Shown in pieces: positions 55,489 to 64,000 of a DNA stretch of 64,000 nt. Below the pieces are notes generated by a model, which ran no database searches, was not told where the DNA came from, and was given only the letters and a program-made list of their open reading frames with translations. Numbering within the stretch: the stretch's first letter is position 1; every line of letters begins with the position of its first letter. A program made the translations under genes and the position numbers. The stretch is taken from NCBI GenBank assembly GCA_037034305.1, contig JBAGJY010000001.1, forward strand, positions 124,001 to 188,000. Reading direction: 5' to 3'. The DNA is from Streptantibioticus_A sp037034305 (GTDB lineage: Bacteria; Actinomycetota; Actinomycetes; Streptomycetales; Streptomycetaceae).

Positions 55489-55785
55489 CTAGGGAGCGTG
55501 CCGGTCGCGGGCGCCCAGGCCCTCGTCGTCGGAGTCCCGCCACAGGTTCGGGTCGTACGGGGCGTCCGGGACGGTGATCATCTGCTCGGCCGCCCTCGGC
55601 TGACCGGACGCGGAGCCGGGAGCGCTCTCCCGCAGCAGCGCCAGGTCCTCGCGCAGATGGTTGGCGTCGGCCCGGACCCGCCGCATGTCGATGTTGTTCC
55701 CGACGTGCTGCTCCAGCGTGGTCAGGCAGCGGTCAAGGTCGTCAAGGTGTCGCTGGGTGGCTGTGAGCTCGTCCTGCAGGGACAT
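55489..55785 (-). CDS. Small coiled-coil protein, function unknown
   Basis: I do not recognise a function. The 98-residue protein is highly charged and the first 60 residues are predicted helical/coiled coil by eye (ELTATQRHLDDLDRCLTTLE, then RVRADANHLREDLALL), followed by a disordered tail ending in DSDDEGLGARDRHAP. The ATG with GGAGGTG eight bases upstream fixes the start; a longer open frame upstream lacks such a site. It is 81 bases upstream of the sdhC gene on the same strand and could be co-transcribed. Confidence 0.65.
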   Translation of the reverse strand: MSLQDELTATQRHLDDLDRCLTTLEQHVGNNIDMRRVRADANHLREDLALLRESAPGSASGQPRAAEQMITVPDAPYDPNLWRDSDDEGLGARDRHAP

Positions 55786-55995
55786 GGCCAGCACCTCCGT
55801 TGCGCGTTCGCGCGGGTTGCCCCAGAAAGTGTCGCGCGTCACAGGCGCGCTTGTGAAGACGGTATCCGCTCCGTCGGGGTCTTGCGTTTTCCCGCGACGG
55901 GTGGCAGGCGGTCGCTTGGGCCACACCGGTGGCGTTGGCGGGCGGTGACGTCGTGTCGGACCGGCCGCCCCCGGGCCATCCCCTTCAGTAGGTGC

Positions 55996-56019
55996 GATAA
56001 GCGGCAAACGAGATAAGCG
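55996..56019. promoter_or_regulatory. GATAAGCG direct repeat
   Basis: GATAAGCG occurs twice (55996-56003, 56012-56019; period 16) just upstream of the ribosome site of the solute-binding lipoprotein gene. It could be an operator or chance; no regulator is assigned. Confidence 0.35.
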
Positions 56020-56046
56020 CTCGGGAGTCCCCCGGAGGTAGCCACG

Positions 56047-57816
56047 ATGTCCCGCACCGCCGTCGGAACCATCGCCCTCGTCGCCGTGGCGGGCGCCGCG
56101 GCGGCCGGCTGCTCGCACTCCTCCTCCGGCGCCGCCCCCGCCGTCGACGTCGCCACCGTCGCCCGCTCCGCGGTACGCGACGGCGGCACACTGCGCTGGG
56201 CGGTCGACGACGTCCCCGGCACGCTCAACACCTTCCAGTCCGCCGCCGACCCGCAGACCGCCCGGATCGCGGGCGCCGTACTGCCCGCGCTGTTCACCGT
56301 GGACGCCCACGGCCGACCACAGCGCGACCCGGACTACCTGGAGTCGGCGACCGTGGTCAGCAGGTCACCGCAGGTCGTGCTGTACAGGCTCAACCCCAAA
56401 GCGGTCTGGAGCGACGGCCGGGCGATCACCGCCGATGACTTCGCCGCCCAGTGGAAGGCGCTGAACGGCACCAACTCCGCGTTCTGGAGCGCGCACAACG
56501 ACGGCTACGACCGGGTCAGCGACGTGCGGCGCGGCGCGGACGCCCATGAGATCAAGGTCACCTTCAGCCGTCCGATGGCGACCTGGCGGTCCCTGTTCAC
56601 CCCGCTGTACCCCAAGGCGGTCACCGGCACGCCGGACGCCTTCAACGACGGCAGCCGCGCCGCGCTCCCGGTGACCGCGGGCCCCTTCTCGGTCCAGTCG
56701 GTGAACGCCAGGGGCGGCACGGTGACGCTGGCGCGCGACCCCCGGTGGTGGGGCGGGCGGGCCAAGCTGGACCGGCTGGTGTTCACCGCGGTGCCCGGCG
56801 CGCGCCGGGCCGCCGCCCTGGCCGCCGGAAGGGTGGACGTGGCCGAGGTGGACCCGCGGGCGCTGGGCGCGGTCTCCCGGGACCGGCGGCTGGTGGTGCA
56901 CCGCGCCCTGGACGCCTCGTACACCCAGCTCACGCTGAACGGGGGCAGCGGTCCGCTCGCCGACGAGCGGGTGCGCCGCGCGGTGGCCCGGGCGATCGAC
57001 CGCAAGGCCATCGCCCAGCAGGTGCTGCGCCCGGCCGGACTGCCCGCCGCGCCGCTCGGCAACCACCTGGTGCTGGCCTCGCAGGACGGCTACCAGGACA
57101 ACAGCTCGGCGATCGGCGGCACCGACGTGAAGACCGCCCAGGCCCTGCTGGCCGACGCCGGATGGCAGCCCGGCAAGGCGACCGGCGCGCAGAACGCCGC
57201 CGCGCCCGGCCCCGGCCACGCCCACCCGGGCGGCGCGGCACCGGGCGGCAAGGTCGCGCGGACCGAGACCGTGGAGCCCGCCACCGTGCGCACCGACCGG
57301 TCCGGGCATCCGCTGACCCTGCAGTTCGTGCTGCCGCAGCACGACACCACGCTCGGCGCCGTCGGCGACCGCATCGCGCACATGCTCGCCGACATCGGCG
57401 TGCGCAGCCAGATCACCAAGGTCTCGGACAGCAGCTTCTTCCAGGACCAGATCGCCTCCGGCGACTTCGACCTGGCCCTGTACTCCTGGCCCGGCACCGC
57501 CTTCCCGGCCACCGACGCCCGCCCGGTCTACGCCAAGCCGGAACCGGGCGCGGACGGCTCGCTGGTCGTCCAGCAGAACTACGCCCGGGTGGGCACCGAT
57601 CTGATCGACCGGCTGCTGGACGAGGCGGGCGCCGAGCTGAATCCCGGCAAGGCGGCCGACCTGACCAGGCGCGCCGACGCCAGGATCTGGGCCGCCGCGG
57701 GCTCCATCCCGCTCTACCAGCGCCCCCAACTGGTCGCCCAGCGCACCGGGGTCGCCAACGTGGGCGCGTTCGGCTTCCAGACCCCGCGCTACGAGGACAT
57801 CGGCTTCCGCCGCTGA
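56047..57816 (+). CDS. Family 5 extracellular solute-binding lipoprotein
   Basis: This 589-residue protein has a lipoprotein signal (hydrophobic IALVAVAGAAAA then GC at 21-22, lipobox AAGC) and the SBP_bac_5 fold seen in peptide, nickel and glycan ABC transporters (GGTLRWAVDD, KAVWSDGRAITADDFAAQWK, LADERVRRAVARAIDRKAIA). An insert rich in Gly, Ala, Pro and His (QNAAAPGPGHAHPGGAAPGG) near 380 is a low-complexity linker. No permease genes are adjacent, so it either serves transporters elsewhere (such as the opp operon 4 kb on) or works alone. GGAGG precedes the ATG. Confidence 0.85.
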   Translation: MSRTAVGTIALVAVAGAAAAGCSHSSSGAAPAVDVATVARSAVRDGGTLRWAVDDVPGTLNTFQSAADPQTARIAGAVLPALFTVDAHGRPQRDPDYLESATVVSRSPQVVLYRLNPKAVWSDGRAITADDFAAQWKALNGTNSAFWSAHNDGYDRVSDVRRGADAHEIKVTFSRPMATWRSLFTPLYPKAVTGTPDAFNDGSRAALPVTAGPFSVQSVNARGGTVTLARDPRWWGGRAKLDRLVFTAVPGARRAAALAAGRVDVAEVDPRALGAVSRDRRLVVHRALDASYTQLTLNGGSGPLADERVRRAVARAIDRKAIAQQVLRPAGLPAAPLGNHLVLASQDGYQDNSSAIGGTDVKTAQALLADAGWQPGKATGAQNAAAPGPGHAHPGGAAPGGKVARTETVEPATVRTDRSGHPLTLQFVLPQHDTTLGAVGDRIAHMLADIGVRSQITKVSDSSFFQDQIASGDFDLALYSWPGTAFPATDARPVYAKPEPGADGSLVVQQNYARVGTDLIDRLLDEAGAELNPGKAADLTRRADARIWAAAGSIPLYQRPQLVAQRTGVANVGAFGFQTPRYEDIGFRR

Positions 57817-57970
57817 AGCGGCGGCCCCAAGGGGGTCCGTGATTGCCCGGGCGGACGCTTTCGCCCGCGCCCCGTACCATGGAGGTAAGGCCGTGGCGTG
57901 ATGTTGCCCGGCGGGCGCGCGTACCGGACGGACGCGCCGCCATCCACGATTCCGGGAGAAGCGCCGCAGT

Positions 57971-59875
<1,905 letters not shown>

Positions 59876-59881
59876 CGCTCC

Positions 59882-60063
59882 CGCTGGGGTTGGGGTTTTC
59901 CGGGGGCTTCGCCCCCGGGCCCGGTCCCGTTGGGGTTGGGTTTTCTGGGGGCTTCGCCCCCCGACCCCCGTCCCGCTGGGGTTGGGGTTTTCCGGGGGCT
60001 TCGCCCCCGGGCCCGGTCCCGCTGGAGTCGGGATTGTTCTGCGGGCTTTGCCGCCAGGCCCCT
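59882..60063. repeat. Four tandem hairpin repeats after typA
   Basis: Four units of about 45-48 bases follow the typA stop. The first three share GGGGTTGGG(G)TTTT(C) then GGGGGCTTCGCCCCC, a tight hairpin with a TTCG loop, then CGGTCCC-like sequence; the fourth is degenerate (GGGCTTTGCC). The hairpins could act as stacked terminators or transcript ends. The unit is the familiar Streptomyces 'GGGGCTTCGCCCC' type. Confidence 0.75.
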
Positions 60064-60080
60064 TGGTTCGGATATCGGAC

Positions 60081-60111
60081 GGGGCGTTGGAGTCATGGAC
60101 TCCAACGCCCC
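60081..60111 (+). terminator. Perfect hairpin followed by TTTT
   Basis: GGGGCGTTGGAGT pairs perfectly with ACTCCAACGCCCC (13-base stem, loop CATGG) and is followed by GTTTTCC. This looks like the final typA terminator. Confidence 0.8.
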
Positions 60112-60269
60112 GTTTTCCATGGTGTGATTCGCGCCTCGCACGTCCGTATAGCGGACGCTTCCGCCCGGAAGTTGTGTGAACAGTCCGTTTCGCGGGTGTC
60201 TGTCTATGTTCCATATGTCCAGGATTGCGGGGCTGTTAACCCCAGGTGTGATCAAAGCGAGACCATTTG

Positions 60270-60293
60270 CATGTTGGTGCCGGGCCCAACATG
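60270..60293. promoter_or_regulatory. Inverted repeat upstream of the opp operon
   Basis: CATGTTGG-N8-CCAACATG, a perfect 8-base palindrome with centre TGCCGGGC, lies about 160 bases before the solute-binding protein start. Size and symmetry fit a dimeric repressor or activator; the regulator is unknown. Confidence 0.55.
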
Positions 60294-60454
60294 TCCGATA
60301 GTTGGACGCATTGAGCTCGGGTCAATGGGTCACGCGCTGATGGGGAGCGCCGACTCACGAGCATGGAGAGCCGCCTTCCGCTGTCAGGGGTGTCAGCAGA
60401 GGACCGGCCCTCCTTTCACGTAGTGACTGTGAACGCCTGTGAGGAGGCTTATCC

Positions 60455-62077
60455 ATGCGCGGAGCCAAGAGCGCCACCATGGTCATCGGGGCGATAGCCA
60501 TCGCCCTGACCGCCACTGCCTGTGGCGGCGGTAGCAGCAGCGGTGGTGCAGAAGACGGCGTGGTCCGCGCCTGGTGGGGTGACCCGCAGAACCCGCTGGA
60601 GCCCGCCAACACCAATGAGGTGAACGGCGGCAAGGTCCTGGACATGATCTTCAGCGACCTCAAGGAGTACAACCCGAAGGACTCCCAGGCCTACCTGGCC
60701 GCGGCCGACTCCATCACCTCGACCGACCAGCAGAACTTCACCATCAAGGTGAAGCCGGGCCTGAAGTTCTCCGACGGCACCCCGGTCACCGCCAGCTCCT
60801 TCGTGGACGCCTGGAACTACGGCGCGCTGCTGACCAACGCCCAGAAGAACGCGTCGTTCTTCGGCAACATCGAGGGCTACGACCAGGTCCACCCGGACAA
60901 GGGCCAGCCGACCGCCAAGACCATGTCCGGTCTGAAGGTCGTCGACAACCTCACCTTCACGGTGAAGCTGACCCAGAAGTTCTCGGCCTGGCCGGACAGC
61001 CTCGGCTACAAGGCGTTCGCCCCGCTGCCGAAGTCGTTCTTCACCGACCACGCCAAGTGGCTCCAGCAGCCGGTCGGCGACGGCCCGTACAAGATCGTGT
61101 CGTACACCAAGGGCCAGAGCATGAAGCTCGTCCCGAACCCGTACTACACCGGTGTGCAGAAGCCGAAGAACAAGGGCGTCCTGCTCAAGGTCTACACGGA
61201 CGAGAACACCGCGTACGCGGACCTGCAGGCCGGTCAGCTGGACGTGGACGACTCCATCCCGGCGTCCGACATCCCGCACGTCAAGAACGACATGGCGGGG
61301 CGCTACCAGAACCTGCCCGCCGGTATCAACCAGGCCCTCAGCTTCCCGCTGAACCAGAAGACCTGGGGCGCCAAGGGCATGGAGAAGGTCCGCCAGGGCA
61401 TCTCCATGGCGATCGACCGTGCCTCGATCACCCAGAAGATCTTCCAGGGCACCCGCAGCCCGGCCACCGACTTCACCGCGCCGGTGCTCGGCGCGGCCGG
61501 TGGCTACAGCACCGACATCTGCGGTGACGTCTGCAAGTACAACCCGGAGAAGGCCAAGGAGCTCATCAAGGAGGGCGGCGGCATCCCGGGTGGCAAGTTC
61601 ACCATCTCGTACAACGCCGACACCGGCTCCCACAAGGAATGGGTCGACGCGGTCTGCAACAGCATCAACAACGCGCTGGGCAGCCAGGCTTGTGTCGGCA
61701 ACCCGGTCGGCACCTTCGCGGACTTCCGCAACCAGATCACGCAGAAGCAGATGATCAACCCGTTCCGCGCCGGTTGGCAGATGGACTACCCGCTGATCGA
61801 CGACTTCCTGCAGCCGCTGTGGGGCACCGGCGCCAGCTCCAACGACTCGCAGTACACCAACCCGGACTTCGACAAGCTGATCAGCCAGGCCGAGGCCGAG
61901 CCGGACAAGGCCAAGTCCGTGGCGCTGTACCAGCAGGCCGAGAAGCTGCTCGTCAACGACATGCCGTCGATCCCGCTGTGGTCCCAGAACGGTGGCGTCG
62001 CCTGGTCCGACCGGGTCTCGAACGTGACCGAGAACCCGTTCAGCTACCCGGTCTTCTACAACATCACCGTCAAGTGA
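60455..62077 (+). CDS. Oligopeptide ABC transporter substrate-binding lipoprotein
   Basis: This 540-residue protein has a lipobox at TATAC (Cys23) after a hydrophobic signal, then the family 5 solute-binding fold typical of OppA/DppA: LKEYNPKDSQAYLAAADSIT, FSDGTPVTASSFVDAWN, GDGPYKIVSYTKGQSMKLV, MSMAIDRA-like region ISMAIDRASITQKIF. Cells import short peptides with such systems, and in Streptomyces BldK-type importers link peptide uptake to development. This could be a BldK-type or a paralogous opp system; I cannot tell which. GAGGAGG precedes the ATG, and two permease genes follow. Confidence 0.88.
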   Translation: MRGAKSATMVIGAIAIALTATACGGGSSSGGAEDGVVRAWWGDPQNPLEPANTNEVNGGKVLDMIFSDLKEYNPKDSQAYLAAADSITSTDQQNFTIKVKPGLKFSDGTPVTASSFVDAWNYGALLTNAQKNASFFGNIEGYDQVHPDKGQPTAKTMSGLKVVDNLTFTVKLTQKFSAWPDSLGYKAFAPLPKSFFTDHAKWLQQPVGDGPYKIVSYTKGQSMKLVPNPYYTGVQKPKNKGVLLKVYTDENTAYADLQAGQLDVDDSIPASDIPHVKNDMAGRYQNLPAGINQALSFPLNQKTWGAKGMEKVRQGISMAIDRASITQKIFQGTRSPATDFTAPVLGAAGGYSTDICGDVCKYNPEKAKELIKEGGGIPGGKFTISYNADTGSHKEWVDAVCNSINNALGSQACVGNPVGTFADFRNQITQKQMINPFRAGWQMDYPLIDDFLQPLWGTGASSNDSQYTNPDFDKLISQAEAEPDKAKSVALYQQAEKLLVNDMPSIPLWSQNGGVAWSDRVSNVTENPFSYPVFYNITVK

Positions 62078-62200
62078 CCTGGTAACACGGCGTCTCCGCC
62101 ACGGCGGCGCACGGGGGAATCGACAGCAAACCGCACGCGGTGTGCGCGGCAGCCGGGCCCACGAGGCCTGGCTGCCGCGTACCCGATCCCTGGAGGGCAG

Positions 62201-63124
62201 ATGGGGCGCTACGTCATCCGGCGACTGCTCCAGATGGTTCCGGTCTTTCTCGGAACCACACTTTTGATCTTCGTCATGGTCTACGCGCTCGGCGACCCGG
62301 TGGCCGCCATGTTCGGCGACAGAGCGCCGGACCCCGCGACAGCAGCCATGATCAGGCACCAGCTTTACCTCGACCACCCGCTGTGGCAGCAGTACCTGCA
62401 CTACATGGGACAGATCCTCCAGGGCGACTTCGGCACCGCCTTCGACGGTCAGCCCGTCACCCAACTCATGGGCAGCGCCTTCCCGGTGACGCTCCGGCTG
62501 ACGCTGGTGGCGTTCGCCATCGAGGGCATCTTCGGCATCGCGCTCGGCCTGCTGGCGGGCATGCGGCGCGGCCGGTTCGCCGACACCGGCGTGCTCGGCT
62601 TCACGCTGTTGATGATCTCCATCCCGGTCTTCGTCACCGGCTACCTGCTGCAGTACTTCGTCGCCGTCAAATGGCAGTTGGCCAACCCGGCGGTGGCCGA
62701 CGGCGCCCCATTCGGCGACCTGATCCTGCCGGGCATCGTGCTGGCCGGTGTCTCACTGGCGTACGTGGCCCGGCTGACCCGTACCTCGGTGGCGGAGAAC
62801 TCCCGCGCCGACTACATCCGCACCGCGGTGGCCAAGGGCATGCCGCGCCGCCGGGTGGTGACGACCCACCTGCTGCGCAACTCGCTGATCCCGGTGGTCA
62901 CCTTCCTCGGCACCGACATCGGCAACCTGATGGCGGGCGCCGTCGTGACCGAGCGGATCTTCAACGTCAAGGGCGTCGGCTTCCAGCTGTACCAGGGCAT
63001 CCTGCGCCAGAACCCGCCCACCGTGGTCGGTTTCGTCACCGTCCTGGTGCTGGTCTTCCTCGCCGCCAACCTGCTCGTCGACCTGCTGTACGCGGTCCTG
63101 GACCCGAGGATCCGGTATGCCTGA
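62201..63124 (+). CDS. Oligopeptide ABC transporter permease (OppB type)
   Basis: This 307-residue permease has about six helices, the opening RYVIRRLLQMVPVFLGTTLL and the EAA-type loop RADYIRTAVAKGMPRRRVVT typical of OppB/DppB. It forms one half of the transport channel. GGAGG precedes the ATG; the 123-base gap from the binding protein contains no clear terminator. Its last codons overlap the next permease start by eight bases. Confidence 0.9.
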   Translation: MGRYVIRRLLQMVPVFLGTTLLIFVMVYALGDPVAAMFGDRAPDPATAAMIRHQLYLDHPLWQQYLHYMGQILQGDFGTAFDGQPVTQLMGSAFPVTLRLTLVAFAIEGIFGIALGLLAGMRRGRFADTGVLGFTLLMISIPVFVTGYLLQYFVAVKWQLANPAVADGAPFGDLILPGIVLAGVSLAYVARLTRTSVAENSRADYIRTAVAKGMPRRRVVTTHLLRNSLIPVVTFLGTDIGNLMAGAVVTERIFNVKGVGFQLYQGILRQNPPTVVGFVTVLVLVFLAANLLVDLLYAVLDPRIRYA

Positions 63125-64000
63125 CACCACCAACTCCACGGTCAAGGACCAGGAACCGACGACCCTCGACGCGGTCGCAGCCGTCACCCCGGAGCAGCGC
63201 GACGCACCGCGCAGCCTGTGGAACGACGCGTGGCACGACCTGCGCCGCAAGCCGATCTTCTACATCTCCTCGTTGCTGATCCTCTTCCTGATCGTCATCT
63301 CGCTCTGGCCGAGCCTGATGACCAGCACCAGCCCGTACGCGTGCGACCTGGGCAAGTCCCAGATGGGTCCGGCGAACGGGCACCCGTTCGGCTTCGACAC
63401 CCAGGGCTGCGACGTGTACGCCCGCACCATCTACGGCGCTCGCGCCTCGGTCGCGGTCGGCATCTTCACCACCCTGGGTGCCACCGTCCTCGGTTCCGTG
63501 CTCGGCGGTCTCGCCGGGTTCTACGGCGGCTGGTGGGACGCGATCCTCTCCCGGATCAGCGACATCTTCTTCGGCATCCCCATCCTGCTCGGCGGCGTGG
63601 TCTTCCTGTCGGTCGTCAAGGGCGGCTCGATCACCACCGTGGTCACCTTCATGGTGCTGCTGGGCTGGCCGCAGATCGCCCGTATCGCCCGTGGTGCGGT
63701 GATCACCGCCAAGCAGCAGGACTACGTACAGGCCGCGCGCGCCCTCGGCGCGAGCAGCGGCCGGATGCTGCTGCGGCACATCACGCCCAACGCGCTCGCA
63801 CCGGTGATCGTGGTGGCCACCATCGCGCTCGGTACGTACATCTCGCTTGAGGCGACGCTGTCGTTCCTCGGCGTGGGCCTCAAGCCCCCCACCGTCTCGT
63901 GGGGCATCGACATCTCCCAGGCCTCGACGATGATCCGCAACGCTCCGCACATGCTGCTGTGGCCCGCGGGGGCGCTGAGCGTCACGGTGCTCGCGTTCAT
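63117..64000 (+). CDS. Oligopeptide ABC transporter permease (OppC type), 5' part
   Basis: Second permease, cut by the window edge after about 294 residues. After an N-terminal cytoplasmic arm (LWNDAWHDLRRKPIFYISS) come helices, the GFDTQGCDVYARTIYGAR element and the EAA loop DYVQAARALGASSGRMLLRH typical of OppC/DppC. It starts within the end of the OppB-type gene (ATG eight bases before the stop ends), so the two are coupled. The ATPase genes are expected beyond the edge. Confidence 0.88.
   Translation, partial: MPDTTNSTVKDQEPTTLDAVAAVTPEQRDAPRSLWNDAWHDLRRKPIFYISSLLILFLIVISLWPSLMTSTSPYACDLGKSQMGPANGHPFGFDTQGCDVYARTIYGARASVAVGIFTTLGATVLGSVLGGLAGFYGGWWDAILSRISDIFFGIPILLGGVVFLSVVKGGSITTVVTFMVLLGWPQIARIARGAVITAKQQDYVQAARALGASSGRMLLRHITPNALAPVIVVATIALGTYISLEATLSFLGVGLKPPTVSWGIDISQASTMIRNAPHMLLWPAGALSVTVLAF

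Larger units (their letters stand above)
59876..60454. other. Repeat- and hairpin-rich gap between typA and opp genes
   Basis: No gene is seen in these 579 bases. The first part holds a tandem array and a terminator (separate entries). The middle, from about 60112 to 60450, is richer in A/T and carries an inverted repeat. No convincing -35/-10 pair for the opp operon was found; a GAGGAGG ribosome site lies at its end. Confidence 0.6.

Noticed and set aside
60455..64000. Assignment of the opp genes as the bldK operon
   Set aside because: Gene order and neighbourhood alone do not prove it; several paralogous opp systems exist in Streptomyces and orthology would need a tree.

Overview
This window is GC-rich chromosomal DNA with GTG/ATG starts, GGAGG-type ribosome sites, tightly coupled operons, a SARP regulator with a TTA codon, paired SpoIIE-type phosphatases and a DmdR1/IdeR-type iron box. 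Together these point to Streptomyces. Everything is called by reading motifs in the sequence; no database search was run.

Region 1 (1-3.4 kb) is a left flank of a DUF4097-type protein end, two tandem serine hydrolases (the second truncated) and a short methionine aminopeptidase relic on the other strand. It looks like an old recombination border.

Region 2 (3.5-33.1 kb) is a biosynthetic gene cluster that I cannot match to a named product. A large SARP/NB-ARC/TPR regulator faces a minus-strand operon of about 24 kb, most of whose junctions overlap by ATGA or GTGA. The operon lacks polyketide synthase or multidomain NRPS genes. It encodes a stand-alone adenylation enzyme, an acyl-carrier-protein/citrate-synthase fusion, an aconitase, PanB- and PanE-like enzymes, two aminotransferases, two dehydrogenases, an enolase-superfamily epimerase, an AurF-type diiron oxygenase, two paralogous flavin monooxygenases with a flavin reductase, a PPOX-fold protein, three full ATP-grasp ligases, an MFS exporter and one protein I do not recognise. 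My reading (inference) is that a carrier-tethered acyl or aminoacyl unit is condensed with an alpha-keto acid, isomerised by the aconitase, oxidised and transaminated, N-oxygenated, and ligated to other building blocks by ATP-grasp enzymes. At the operon's promoter end lies an 83-aa secreted peptide carrying four repeats ending in DTHW. A divergent arm carries a one-repeat BNR/YCF48 mini-protein, a truncated ATP-grasp gene and a second MFS exporter.

Region 3 (33.4-45.0 kb) holds an MFS drug transporter, a SHOCT membrane protein, a YihY/BrkB protein, a compact iron-box-controlled siderophore locus (FhuF-type reductase diverging from ATP-grasp plus IucA/IucC), and two APC permeases flanking a GntR/HutC regulator.

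Region 4 (45.0-64.0 kb) looks like core chromosome: an RpiB-like protein with a 56-aa partner, a MutT-type Nudix hydrolase, two PAS/GAF/SpoIIE/HATPase proteins, succinate dehydrogenase subunits, a solute-binding lipoprotein, TypA/BipA, and the start of an oligopeptide ABC transporter operon that runs off the right edge. Repeat arrays and hairpins fill the larger gaps.
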